From contig URXR01000002.1 in the NCBI GenBank assembly GCA_900551925.1, forward strand, positions 1 through 40,391: a stretch of 40,391 bases of DNA, read 5' to 3'. Below the pieces are notes generated by a model. The model worked only from the letters and a program-made list of their open reading frames with translations, was not told where the DNA came from and ran no database searches. Below are positions 7,802 to 15,096 of the stretch, piece after piece. Positions within the stretch are counted from its first letter, which is position 1. Each line of letters begins with the position of its first letter. Both the position numbers and the translations under genes were made by a program. Source of the stretch: an uncultured Mycoplasmatota bacterium. GTDB taxonomy: Bacteria; Bacillota_I; Bacilli_A; RF39; UBA660.

Positions 7802-8142
7802 AAGAAGAAGAAAAAAAGAAAATAGATGAAAACATCAAAGATTTGAATCAAGATTTAAGAGATGATATGTTTATAGGATTTAATGATCAAGGAGAAAAAA
7901 AGACTTTTTATAAATTACTGGAATTTGATTCAAGTGAAACAGGAAAACATTATTTAGCTTATACTGATAACGAAAAAGATGAAAACGGTAATTTAAAAGC
8001 CTATGGCTCAATTGTTATTCAAGATGGACCTTATATGAAACTAGAAAATATCACTAGTGAAAAAGAATGGAAAGTCATTGAAACAGCTTTAAAAGTACTT
8101 CAAGATGAATTAAAGGAAGCAAATAATGAGGAAAATAACTAA
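7798..8142 (+). CDS. yrzB: DUF1292 family protein (YrzB)
   Basis: Short acidic cytoplasmic protein of the DUF1292 family, of unknown function, conserved next to ruvX in Firmicutes. It has the family's core: an FYKLLEFDSSETGKHYLAY strand pair followed by DENGNLKAYGSIVIQDG. 114 residues. The ATG overlaps the ruvX stop (ATGA), and its end overlaps mltG by 17 bp. Recognised from domain pattern plus position. Confidence 0.88.
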   Translation: MKEEEKKKIDENIKDLNQDLRDDMFIGFNDQGEKKTFYKLLEFDSSETGKHYLAYTDNEKDENGNLKAYGSIVIQDGPYMKLENITSEKEWKVIETALKVLQDELKEANNEENN

Positions 8143-9205
8143 AAAAAAGTATTTCAAAAGAAACCTAGTCTTATCGATTATATTAATTATCAATATTATC
8201 ATAATTGGAGTACTTATTTATCTATTAAGTCCTGTTTCTAAAAATAACAAAGATGTAGAATTTATAGTACCAGAAGGAGCTTCACTACTTCAAATAGGTA
8301 GAAGTTTAAAAGAAGAAGGCTTAATAAAAAGTGAAAAATTCTTTTTAGGATATACTATTTTAACTAATAAAAGAAATATATATGCTGCAACTTATACCTT
8401 AAATGATAATATGAAATTAAGTGATATAGTAGATACTTTAGATACTGGTGGAGTAAATAGTGAAGAAATAACTATAACCTTTAATGAAGGTCTTAACATT
8501 CGTCAAATAGCTGGTATTATTTCTGAAGAAACTAATAATTCTTATGATGAAGTAATAGCATTAGCCAATGATGAAACTTATATAAATGAACTTATAAATA
8601 AATATTGGTTTATTACCAAAGATATTAAAAATAATAATATTTACTATTCTTTAGAAGGATATCTTTATCCAGACTCTTATAATTTTTCTTCTAAAGATGT
8701 CACTGTAAGAGAAATATTTGATGCTATGATTACCCATATGGCTGAAAACTTAGAAAAATATCAAGATGATTTCGAAAAGAGTGATTACAGTATTCATGAG
8801 CTTATGACTTTAGCCTCTATTGTTGAATTAGAAGTAACTGAAAATAGTCGTAAAGACATTGCAGGACTTTTCTACAATAGACTAGAAGCAAATATGAGTT
8901 TAGGAAGTGATCCTACTAGTTATTACGGAGCTCAAAAAGATATGGACGCTGAACTTTCTCAAGCTGAATATGATGAAGTAAATGCTTATAATACTAGAGC
9001 AGCAGGAATGGAAGGAAAATTACCAGTGGGACCAATATGTAATCCGTCATTAAATGCTATTGAAGCAGTCCTAAACCCAAGCACTCATGATTACTATTAT
9101 TTCGTTACTGATAGAAATGGTAAAGTATATCTAACCAAAGATTATGATAATCATACTAAAGTAATAGAAAATTTAAAAAGTGAAGGATTGTGGTTAGAAT
9201 GGTAA
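8126..9205 (+). CDS. mltG: Endolytic murein transglycosylase MltG (YceG-like, YrrL)
   Basis: Membrane-bound lytic transglycosylase that cuts nascent glycan strands during wall synthesis. Residues ~12-35 form one membrane segment; a LysM-like part follows (EFIVPEGASLLQIGRSLKEE), then the YceG catalytic domain with ASIVELEV (catalytic Glu about residue 234), LFYNRLEANMSLGSDPTSYY and the terminal GMEGKLPVGPICNPSLNAIEA and FVTDRNGKVYLTK motifs. 359 residues, complete. AAAGGAAG precedes the ATG inside the end of yrzB. In this lineage it shares an operon with the wall-stress regulator ireB. Confidence 0.95.
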   Translation: MRKITKKKYFKRNLVLSIILIINIIIIGVLIYLLSPVSKNNKDVEFIVPEGASLLQIGRSLKEEGLIKSEKFFLGYTILTNKRNIYAATYTLNDNMKLSDIVDTLDTGGVNSEEITITFNEGLNIRQIAGIISEETNNSYDEVIALANDETYINELINKYWFITKDIKNNNIYYSLEGYLYPDSYNFSSKDVTVREIFDAMITHMAENLEKYQDDFEKSDYSIHELMTLASIVELEVTENSRKDIAGLFYNRLEANMSLGSDPTSYYGAQKDMDAELSQAEYDEVNAYNTRAAGMEGKLPVGPICNPSLNAIEAVLNPSTHDYYYFVTDRNGKVYLTKDYDNHTKVIENLKSEGLWLEW

Positions 9206-9810
9206 ACAGTACCCAAAACATTTACAGTGGAATAAGAGAAATAAAAAGAGAAGCCTTAGAAGAAAACGTTCCCATTATGCAAGATGCTACCATTGATTTT
9301 ATAACAGATTATATTGGAAAAAAACGCATCAAAAAAATTCTAGAAATAGGAACAGCCACAGGATATTCAGCTATCATGATGGCTTTATCAGATCCTGAAG
9401 TTACTATTACAACTATTGAAAAAGATAAAGATCGCTATATAAAAGCCCTAAAAAATATTAAAAAGATGGACTTAGAAAAGAGAATAACTTTAATTTTTAA
9501 CGATGCTCTAGAAGTTAAATTAAAAGAAAAATTCGATTTAATCATCATTGATGCTGCTAAAAGTAAAAATCTAGACTTCTTCAAAAATTTTGAAAAAAAC
9601 CTAGAAATAACTGGATCAATTATAACAGATAATTTAAATTTTCATGGCTACGTAAAACAAGATTTAGAAAAAATAGCCAGCAAAAATATTCGTGGCTTAG
9701 TTAAAAAAATAAGACTATATATTGATTTTTTAGATAATAATTTAAAATACAAAACTAAATTCTATGACCTTGGAGACGGTATATCCGTAACAGAAAGAAG
9801 GCTAAAATAA
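9199..9810 (+). CDS. yrrM: SAM-dependent O-methyltransferase-type protein (YrrM; probable tRNA U34 methyltransferase)
   Basis: Class I methyltransferase of the O-methyltransferase_3 family. Motif I is KILEIGTATGYSAI, motif II acidic residue in TITTIEKDKDRY, and the metal-site acidic pair FDLIIIDAAKSK is present. B. subtilis YrrM (TrmR) methylates hydroxyuridine 34 of tRNA, and the two downstream U32 genes supply the hydroxyl group, so the three adjacent genes make a consistent wobble-modification set. I place the start at ATG 9199, with GAAGG about 12 bp upstream; an upstream GTG at 9190 is too close to that site. The start overlaps the mltG end by 7 bp. Confidence 0.88.
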   Translation: MVNSTQNIYSGIREIKREALEENVPIMQDATIDFITDYIGKKRIKKILEIGTATGYSAIMMALSDPEVTITTIEKDKDRYIKALKNIKKMDLEKRITLIFNDALEVKLKEKFDLIIIDAAKSKNLDFFKNFEKNLEITGSIITDNLNFHGYVKQDLEKIASKNIRGLVKKIRLYIDFLDNNLKYKTKFYDLGDGISVTERRLK

Positions 9811-10646
9811 TGGAATTAATTATAAAAAAAACTAACATGAAAGAGGGCTATCCTCTTTTTGGTTTAAAAGACCTATCAATAAATAAACCAACTTTATCTT
9901 TAGAAGAGTTAAAAAATATCAAAGACAAAAATATTTTTATCTCCATTGATAAAAACATTTTTAATAGTGACTTGCCTTATCTAGAAAAAGCTCTACAACT
10001 TATAGAAAAATTAAACCTAAAAGGCATCTTTTTCTATGATTTAGCAGTACTTTCCTTAAGCAAAAGGCTAAACTTAAAAACCAAACTTATTTGGAACCAA
10101 GATTTTTTAGTAACTAACTATAAAACTTGTAATTTTTATCAAAAAGAAGGTGTAAAAGGAGCAGTTTTATCTCCTCTTACTATCGAAGAAATTGAAGAAA
10201 TAAGAAATAACACCAACTTAGAGCTATACGTAAATATTTTTGGTCATCAATTAATGGCAGTCTCAAAAAGACACTTATTAACAAGTTATTTTAATTATAT
10301 AAATAAAGAAAATAATCAAAATATTAAATTCATGAAAGAAAAAACCGGTACTTACCCCGTAATCGAAGAATTTTATGGAACCAAGTTTTTAACCAAAGAT
10401 ATATTAAATGGCATTAGATATTTAAATAAATTAAAAGAAATAAAAATAGATTATGTAATTTTAGATAGTATTCTAATAGAAAATGACACTTTTTCTAAAA
10501 TACTAGAATATTATAAAGAGGCTATTTATAAAGATGTAACAGAAGAAAGGCTATTAGAAATGGAACAAGAAATAAATAAAATAATACCAACTAGTTTAGA
10601 ATTTTTTGCTAAAAAAACTATTTATAAGGTGAAGAAAAATGATTGA
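9810..10646 (+). CDS. yrrN: U32 family protein, YrrN/TrhP1-like, lacking the Cys cluster
   Basis: U32 peptidase-family TIM-barrel-like protein, 278 residues. It lacks the four-Cys motif of its neighbour yrrO, as the B. subtilis YrrN does. Visible landmarks are the barrel strand GIFFYDLAVLSL, LVTNYKTCNFYQKEGVKGAVLSPL, and the core NIFGHQLMAVSKRHLLTSY, which replaces the HGAMC...SGRC segment of yrrO. In B. subtilis, YrrN and YrrO (TrhP1/P2) are needed to form 5-hydroxyuridine at tRNA position 34 and act before YrrM. Its ATG overlaps the yrrM stop by one base and its end overlaps yrrO by 8 bp, so the two are probably made in equal amounts. Confidence 0.85.
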   Translation: MELIIKKTNMKEGYPLFGLKDLSINKPTLSLEELKNIKDKNIFISIDKNIFNSDLPYLEKALQLIEKLNLKGIFFYDLAVLSLSKRLNLKTKLIWNQDFLVTNYKTCNFYQKEGVKGAVLSPLTIEEIEEIRNNTNLELYVNIFGHQLMAVSKRHLLTSYFNYINKENNQNIKFMKEKTGTYPVIEEFYGTKFLTKDILNGIRYLNKLKEIKIDYVILDSILIENDTFSKILEYYKEAIYKDVTEERLLEMEQEINKIIPTSLEFFAKKTIYKVKKND

Positions 10647-11820
10647 ATTACTTGCCCCAGCGGGAGATTTAGAAAAGTTAAAAATAGCCTATCTTTATGG
10701 AGCAGATGCTTGTTATATCGGAGGAAAAGACTATAGTTTAAGAGCTAATGCCAATAATTTCTCGAAAGAAGAACTAAAAGAAGCCTCTAAAATAGCCCAT
10801 GAAATGAATAAAAAATTATATGTCACTGTAAACATAGTTTTTCATAATGAAGATTTACAAGGTTTAACAGAATATTTAAAATACCTAAGCACAATAAAAA
10901 TAGATGCCATAATTATAAGTGATCCTCTTATAATTGATATAATAAAAGAAAACAACATTGACTTAAACTTTCACATCAGCACTCAAAGTTCCACAACTAA
11001 TAAAGAAACTGTGAAATTTTGGCAAAGTAAAGGTGCTGAACGTATTGTTTTAGCAAGAGAGCTATCTAAAGCCGAAATAAAAGATATAATAGAAGAAACA
11101 AATGCTGAAATTGAAGTGTTTTTACATGGTGCTATGTGCACGTGCTATTCAGGAAGATGCATTCTATCCAATTATTTTACAGGTAGAGATTCTAATCGTG
11201 GAGGATGTGCTCAAGTATGTCGCTTTATCTTTGATTTAGAAGAAGGCAAAGACCCAAAATATTCCTTAGCAACCAAAGACTTAAATCTTGGCATCAATAT
11301 ACCAGACTTAATTGACATAGGAGTAAAATCTCTAAAAATAGAAGGAAGAATGCGAGGAATCTATTATTTAGCAACAGTAATTAGTTGTTATCGAAAACTA
11401 ATAGACGCATATTATAATAATAGCTTTGATTTAAACCTATTAAAAAAAGTCCAAAAAGAGCTTGATAAAGTAGCTAATAGAGAATCAACTACTCAATATT
11501 TTAAAGGAAACGTTACTCAAGATGATCAATATTATATTGGGAGAGAAGAACCATCTAATCAAGACTTCTTAGGAATAGTCATAGGGTACGATAATAAAAA
11601 TAAAATGCTAATTATTGAACAAAGGAACTATTTTAAAATAAACGATAAAGTAAATATTTTTACTCCAGAAAAGAAAGAATATACTTTTACTTTAGAAAAT
11701 ATTTATGATGAAGACAATAATCCTTTAGAATGTGCTAGACATCCAAGACAAATAATTAAAATTCCATTTTCTAAAGAAATACCTAATAACTCTTTTATGA
11801 GAACTTACTTTTTCGAATAA
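10639..11820 (+). CDS. yrrO: U32 family tRNA hydroxylation protein, YrrO/TrhP2-like
   Basis: U32 peptidase-family protein, 393 residues, opening with ELLAPAGDLEKLKIAYLYGADACYIGG. The iron-sulfur motif is visible: HGAMCTCYSGRCILSNY, then TGRDSNRGGCAQVCRF (four conserved Cys plus one extra Cys in CTC). KSLKIEGRMRG is the family's conserved barrel end, and a C-terminal beta domain (from about residue 305) follows. Known role in B. subtilis: prephenate-dependent hydroxylation of U34 in tRNA. Last gene of the seven-gene operon; B. subtilis has udk between yrrO and greA, absent here. Confidence 0.92.
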   Translation: MIELLAPAGDLEKLKIAYLYGADACYIGGKDYSLRANANNFSKEELKEASKIAHEMNKKLYVTVNIVFHNEDLQGLTEYLKYLSTIKIDAIIISDPLIIDIIKENNIDLNFHISTQSSTTNKETVKFWQSKGAERIVLARELSKAEIKDIIEETNAEIEVFLHGAMCTCYSGRCILSNYFTGRDSNRGGCAQVCRFIFDLEEGKDPKYSLATKDLNLGINIPDLIDIGVKSLKIEGRMRGIYYLATVISCYRKLIDAYYNNSFDLNLLKKVQKELDKVANRESTTQYFKGNVTQDDQYYIGREEPSNQDFLGIVIGYDNKNKMLIIEQRNYFKINDKVNIFTPEKKEYTFTLENIYDEDNNPLECARHPRQIIKIPFSKEIPNNSFMRTYFFE

Positions 11821-11825
11821 ATATC

Positions 11826-11854
11826 TTGACAAATACTCAAAAAAATAGTATCCT
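11826..11854 (+). promoter_or_regulatory. greA promoter
   Basis: Consensus TTGACA at 11826-11831, 17 bp, TATCCT at 11849-11854; 35 bp before the greA ATG, which has AGAGGTGA. Confidence 0.8.
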
Positions 11855-11888
11855 TTTACTTAGTTTAAAAATTAAGAGGTGAATTAAC

Positions 11889-12362
11889 ATGTCAGAAAGA
11901 AAGAAAATTTTCTTAACTCAAGAAGGATATGATGATATAAAAGAAGAATTAGATTATCTAATTAACACAAAAAGACCAGAAAATATCAATGCTATAAAAG
12001 AAGCTAGAGCGCTAGGAGACTTATCTGAAAATGCTGATTATGATGCTGCTCGTAATGAACAAGCTGAAATTGAAGCTAGAATAAAAAAACTAGAATCTAT
12101 TATGGATAACGTCGAAATAATAGAGGAAGTATCAACAGATCAAGTTGGGATTGGCAATACTGTTAAAATTTCTTATATCGATGATGAAGACGATACAGAT
12201 GAATATAAAATAGTAGGAAGCCAAGAAGCAGATCCATTTGAAAGTAAAATTTCTAATGAATCTCCTATTGCTAAGGCTCTTATGGGTCATAAAGTAGGAG
12301 ACGTAGTATCTGTTGAAAGCCCTAATGGAAGTTATGAAATTAAAGTAGTAGAAATTGGGTAA
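11889..12362 (+). CDS. greA: Transcription elongation factor GreA
   Basis: GreA enters the secondary channel of RNA polymerase and stimulates cleavage of backtracked transcripts. Length 157 is typical. The N-terminal coiled coil contains the conserved LSENADYDAARNEQAEIEAR tip, and the C-terminal FKBP-like domain has the YKIVGSQEADP and SPIAKALMGHKVGDVV motifs. Expressed from its own promoter with its own terminator, though it follows the ireB-yrrO operon. Confidence 0.97.
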   Translation: MSERKKIFLTQEGYDDIKEELDYLINTKRPENINAIKEARALGDLSENADYDAARNEQAEIEARIKKLESIMDNVEIIEEVSTDQVGIGNTVKISYIDDEDDTDEYKIVGSQEADPFESKISNESPIAKALMGHKVGDVVSVESPNGSYEIKVVEIG

Positions 12363-12383
12363 GAACTAGCAATAGTTCTTTTT
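12361..12383 (+). terminator. greA terminator
   Basis: AAGAACTA / TAGTTCTT with loop GCAA, followed by T-rich DNA; overlaps the stop codon. Confidence 0.9.
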
Positions 12384-12404
12384 CTTAAAAAAGTAGGTGG
12401 TAGT

Positions 12405-13544
12405 TTGGAAAGTTTAAATAAAAAAGACGTAATAACTATGAAATTACTTCATTATTTTATAACCGAAGAAAATTATAGTCCTGTTGTTTTACACGGAGCC
12501 AAAAATGAAATATGGCTTGAAAATATGGATAATGATTATAAAATAGTTAGAATTGTCTCAAATTATATTCATAATAATGAACAATTAGATTTTGATATCT
12601 TTAAAACAAAAAAAATAGTAAAAAGTATTAAGAAAAAAACTTTAAACGTTAATATGCCAGTTCTAAGTATCTTTATTGATCTTGGTGATAATGTAGAGCT
12701 ACGTGAAGAAAAAGATATGGATCTAGTTTACCTAGAAAATGAAAAAGATATTAAAAAATATGATTTTCTTTACAAACACTTTCCTGATTTAGATAAAAAA
12801 TTGACTTTTAAAGAAAAGGGGATGAATTTATTTTTGAAAATAACCGAAGATATAAATAAAAAAAATGTCGAAGAAGCTAGAAGAGTAGAAGAAATTTTTA
12901 AACCTAAATTTCCAATTGTAACTTATGTTCTAATAGGAATAAATGTTGCTATATTCTTAATAGGTATGTTATTTGGACTTAATAATGTCTTTATTAATCT
13001 ATTTGCTAACTATGGACCATATGTAGTAGATGGAGAGTATTATAGACTTTTAACTGCAACCTTTATTCATGCCAATATTTTTCATATTGCTTTTAATATG
13101 TATGCTTTATATTTATTAGGAAGTCAAGCGGAAAGTTTTTTTGGCAAATGGAAGTTTTTAATAATTTATTTATTAAGTGCTATTTCAGGTAGTTTACTAT
13201 CAATCCTTTTAAATCAAGGAGCAGTATCAGTAGGAGCCAGTGGGGCAGTATTTGGAATTATGGGAGCTTTATTATACTTTGGTTATAATTATAGAGTTTA
13301 TCTAGGTAATACCCTAGTAAAAGCAATAATACCAGTCATACTAATTAACTTCGCCTTTGGTTTTATATTAACTGGAGTAGATAACTATGCTCATATCGGA
13401 GGATTAGTCGGAGGTATAACAACTGCTATGGCAGTAGGACTAACTACTAGATCAGGAAAAACAGATAAATTAAATGGTATTATTATTACAATTCTATTAT
13501 TTGCATTCTTAATATTCATGAACTTTTTCTATCAAAACATATAA
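12405..13544 (+). CDS. Rhomboid family intramembrane serine protease (GluP/YqgP-like, no TPR tail)
   Basis: Intramembrane protease. Residues 1-~165 are a soluble domain; six to seven membrane segments follow from VTYVLIGINVAIFLIG. The active site is visible: GASGAVFG with catalytic S279, YAHIGGLVGG with catalytic H330, and the upstream HANIFHIAFNMYAL motif. The layout (soluble N-domain plus rhomboid core) matches B. subtilis YqgP/GluP, but the C-terminal TPR part of that protein is missing here. The start is TTG 12405, chosen for AGGTGGT just upstream; the next in-frame ATG (12438) has no ribosome site. It has no own promoter that I can see beyond greA's terminator. Confidence 0.92.
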   Translation: MESLNKKDVITMKLLHYFITEENYSPVVLHGAKNEIWLENMDNDYKIVRIVSNYIHNNEQLDFDIFKTKKIVKSIKKKTLNVNMPVLSIFIDLGDNVELREEKDMDLVYLENEKDIKKYDFLYKHFPDLDKKLTFKEKGMNLFLKITEDINKKNVEEARRVEEIFKPKFPIVTYVLIGINVAIFLIGMLFGLNNVFINLFANYGPYVVDGEYYRLLTATFIHANIFHIAFNMYALYLLGSQAESFFGKWKFLIIYLLSAISGSLLSILLNQGAVSVGASGAVFGIMGALLYFGYNYRVYLGNTLVKAIIPVILINFAFGFILTGVDNYAHIGGLVGGITTAMAVGLTTRSGKTDKLNGIIITILLFAFLIFMNFFYQNI

Positions 13545-13549
13545 AAATT

Positions 13550-13579
13550 ACAAGTATCAGAAATGGTACTTGTTTTTTT
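13550..13579 (+). terminator. Terminator after the rhomboid gene
   Basis: ACAAGTATC / GGTACTTGT (one T-G pair) with a 6-base loop, then TTTTTTT. The 3' arm and T-run also hold the -35 box of the next promoter. Confidence 0.92.
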
Positions 13580-13598
13580 ATCTAATAAATTATATAAT
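13570..13598 (+). promoter_or_regulatory. Promoter of the IS-interrupted leader (site A)
   Basis: TTGTTT at 13570-13575, 17 bp, TATAAT at 13593-13598. The -35 is made from the end of the preceding terminator. The -10 and the following leader DNA resemble 40264-40306. Confidence 0.75.
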
Positions 13599-13633
13599 TA
13601 ATACATAATAAGACTAAGAAAGTAGTGAGAAAT

Positions 13634-13708
13634 ATGAAAAAACAAAAAGAACAAACTACAAAGGGGAGTTATGTCAATATTTGGTACAACATTTTGAGGG
13701 GGTTTTAG
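13634..13708 (+). pseudogene. 5' end of an IS-interrupted gene (site A): 13-codon leader running into the IS
   Basis: ATG 13634 has the ribosome site AAAGTAGTGAG and a good promoter. It encodes MKKQKEQTTKGSY before the IS starts at 13672; reading on through the IS end adds VNIWYNILRGF and stops at TAG 13706. The same promoter-leader-IS pattern occurs at 40307. If the IS (13672-15080) is removed, codon 13 (TA + T) joins in frame to the reading frame that leads into the glycine-rich protein at 15097-17283, so this is most likely the true start of that gene. Alternatively VNIWYNILRG is also native and the element begins later. Confidence 0.65.
13672..13705. repeat. Left inverted repeat of the IS
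   Basis: Pairs with 15043-15080; outer TGTCAATAT, inner GAGGGGGTTT. Confidence 0.7.
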
Positions 13709-14573
13709 AAGAAATTTGAGATTTTTCAAACTCAATTGGAGACATTCCCCCAATAGAAGAATGAATTCTCTTAGGGTTATAAAACCCCTCAATATAATCA
13801 AAAATAGTTTTGTAAGCATCTTCATAGTGATATAAAGTAGTATTATATATACATTCTTTTTTTAAAGTAGCATGGAAAGATTCTTGAGCAGCATTTTGAT
13901 CGCATGAATGATTAAGTTCTGTATAACTATAAAGACAATGATGATTACTTAAAAGCTTTCTATAAGATTTAGATCTAAATTGAGCACCTTTATCAGAATG
14001 AATGATTAAACCTGGTAAAGGTTTTCTTTTTTTAAAAGCAATGTTAAAAGCAATCTCGATGTTAACAGTTTTTTGATTTCTAGATAAAAACCAACCAACA
14101 ACTTTTTTACTAAAATAATCAATAAAAGAGATTAAATATAAAGTACCATCATAAACAGTCTTAATATAAGTAATGTCAGTAGTCCAAACTTGATTTATAT
14201 GCCATATATTTAAATTGATAATTAAGTTTTTAATTAAGGCTTTTTCTTCTAAAGTCATAGGAGATTTTCTATGTGGGAAGTTTTTAGTGTGGATACTTTT
14301 AATACCAAGGAATTTCATTTCATTAGCAATTTTCTTTTGAGAGAAAGAAAAGCCTTGATTTTTAAGTTCAATAGTGATTCTAGGGGCACCATATATACCA
14401 TTAGAATTCCAATAAATATCAAGAATTTTAATTAATAATTTAGCTCTTTTTTCTAGATTAATATGATAAAAATGTTTCCAGTTGTAGAAAGAATTTCTAG
14501 AAATGCCTAGGACTTTACATTGAGCAGCGATAGAATGAAATTTAGAGTTTTGTAAAATAGCAAGATAAATCAT
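13674..14573 (-). CDS. IS3-family transposase OrfB (DDE integrase domain)
   Basis: 299 residues. HTH_21-like part near residues 45-100 (YGAPRITIELKNQGFSFSQKKI), then the rve integrase core with the catalytic triad D133 (WTTDITYI), D194 (HSDKGAQF) and E231 (AAQESFHATLKKE). It looks complete and able to function. Its ATG overlaps the orfA stop (ATGA) in the -1 frame, so it is made by coupled translation or by the -1 frameshift common in this family; I do not see a clear A6G-type slippery site. The stop codon falls inside the terminal repeat. Confidence 0.95.
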   Translation of the reverse strand: MIYLAILQNSKFHSIAAQCKVLGISRNSFYNWKHFYHINLEKRAKLLIKILDIYWNSNGIYGAPRITIELKNQGFSFSQKKIANEMKFLGIKSIHTKNFPHRKSPMTLEEKALIKNLIINLNIWHINQVWTTDITYIKTVYDGTLYLISFIDYFSKKVVGWFLSRNQKTVNIEIAFNIAFKKRKPLPGLIIHSDKGAQFRSKSYRKLLSNHHCLYSYTELNHSCDQNAAQESFHATLKKECIYNTTLYHYEDAYKTIFDYIEGFYNPKRIHSSIGGMSPIEFEKSQISSKTPSKCCTKY

Positions 14574-14851
14574 TTTCCGTTTTTGATGTAAAATCCTAAA
14601 GTTTTTTTTAAAATATCATTGGTGTTCTCGAGTTCAGCAATTCTCTTTTTAAGCTTTTGAATGTGTTGTTCTGGAGAGATGTAGTCAGAGTCAAAAACTT
14701 TATTATTTTTATTATAAGCAGTAATCCACTTTTCAAGAGTTTTTAAAGGGACATGTAAATCATTAGCAGTTTTCAAAGTAGAATGTTTAGAAATAATAAC
14801 AAGTTCAGCAGCCATTTTTTTGAATTCATTGCTATAATAACTATTAGCCAA
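14570..14851 (-). CDS. IS3-family transposase OrfA (helix-turn-helix)
   Basis: 93 residues with the IS3/IS911 OrfA pattern: YYSNEFKKMAAELVI, a helix-turn-helix (LKTANDLHVPLKTLEKWI), then a leucine-zipper-like end (IQKLKKRIAELENTNDILKK). It starts with TTG 14851 behind a perfect AAAGGAGGTGA. The reading frame ends four bases into orfB. Confidence 0.92.
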   Translation of the reverse strand: MANSYYSNEFKKMAAELVIISKHSTLKTANDLHVPLKTLEKWITAYNKNNKVFDSDYISPEQHIQKLKKRIAELENTNDILKKTLGFYIKNGK

Positions 14852-14913
14852 AAAATCACCTCCTTTAAAATAAAGATAAAGATAAAAAAGAATAAAATCA
14901 AGGAAAAAGGTAT

Positions 14914-14937
14914 TTTACTTTCTTTAAAGAAAGTAAA
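14914..14937. repeat. 24-bp perfect palindrome in the IS 5' region
   Basis: TTTACTTTCTTT followed by its exact reverse complement, between the IS end and orfA. With a few loop bases unpaired it would form a hairpin in transcripts entering orfA. Such hairpins can limit transposase expression from outside promoters; that role here is inferred. Confidence 0.75.
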
Positions 14938-15042
14938 GGAAATTATAGACATGAAGATGTAGAAATGGTATTATAGATATATAGAAAAGTAGAAGAAAGG
15001 AAGACAGTTGTATGAAGAGAAATAAAGAAAAAGTAACTAATG

Positions 15043-15080
15043 AAACCCCCTCTGAAAACTGTCCCAAAAATATACTAACA
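15043..15080. repeat. Right inverted repeat of the IS
   Basis: Reverse complement begins TGTTAGTATA and contains TTGGGACAG and GAGGGGGTTT, matching 13672-13705. Between this repeat and orfA (14852-15042) I see only an AT-rich leader and the palindrome. Confidence 0.7.
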
Positions 15081-15096
15081 TCCAAGAAAAATAGAC

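Larger units (their letters stand above)
13672..15080 (-). mobile_element. IS3-family insertion sequence (1409 bp)
   Basis: Contains orfA and orfB on the minus strand and begins TGT and ends ACA, the usual 5'-TG...CA-3' of this family. Its ends are imperfect inverted repeats (13672-13705 and 15043-15080) sharing TGTyArTAT, TTGGkACA and GAGGGGGTTT. No direct repeat of the target is visible (left flank AGTTA, right flank TCCAA). The first 47 bases of an identical copy lie at 40345-40391. The element lies antisense to the gene it interrupts. Confidence 0.88.

Noticed and set aside
13672..13705. Target-site duplication flanking the IS
   Set aside because: Left flank AGTTA and right flank TCCAA share no 3-4 base repeat.
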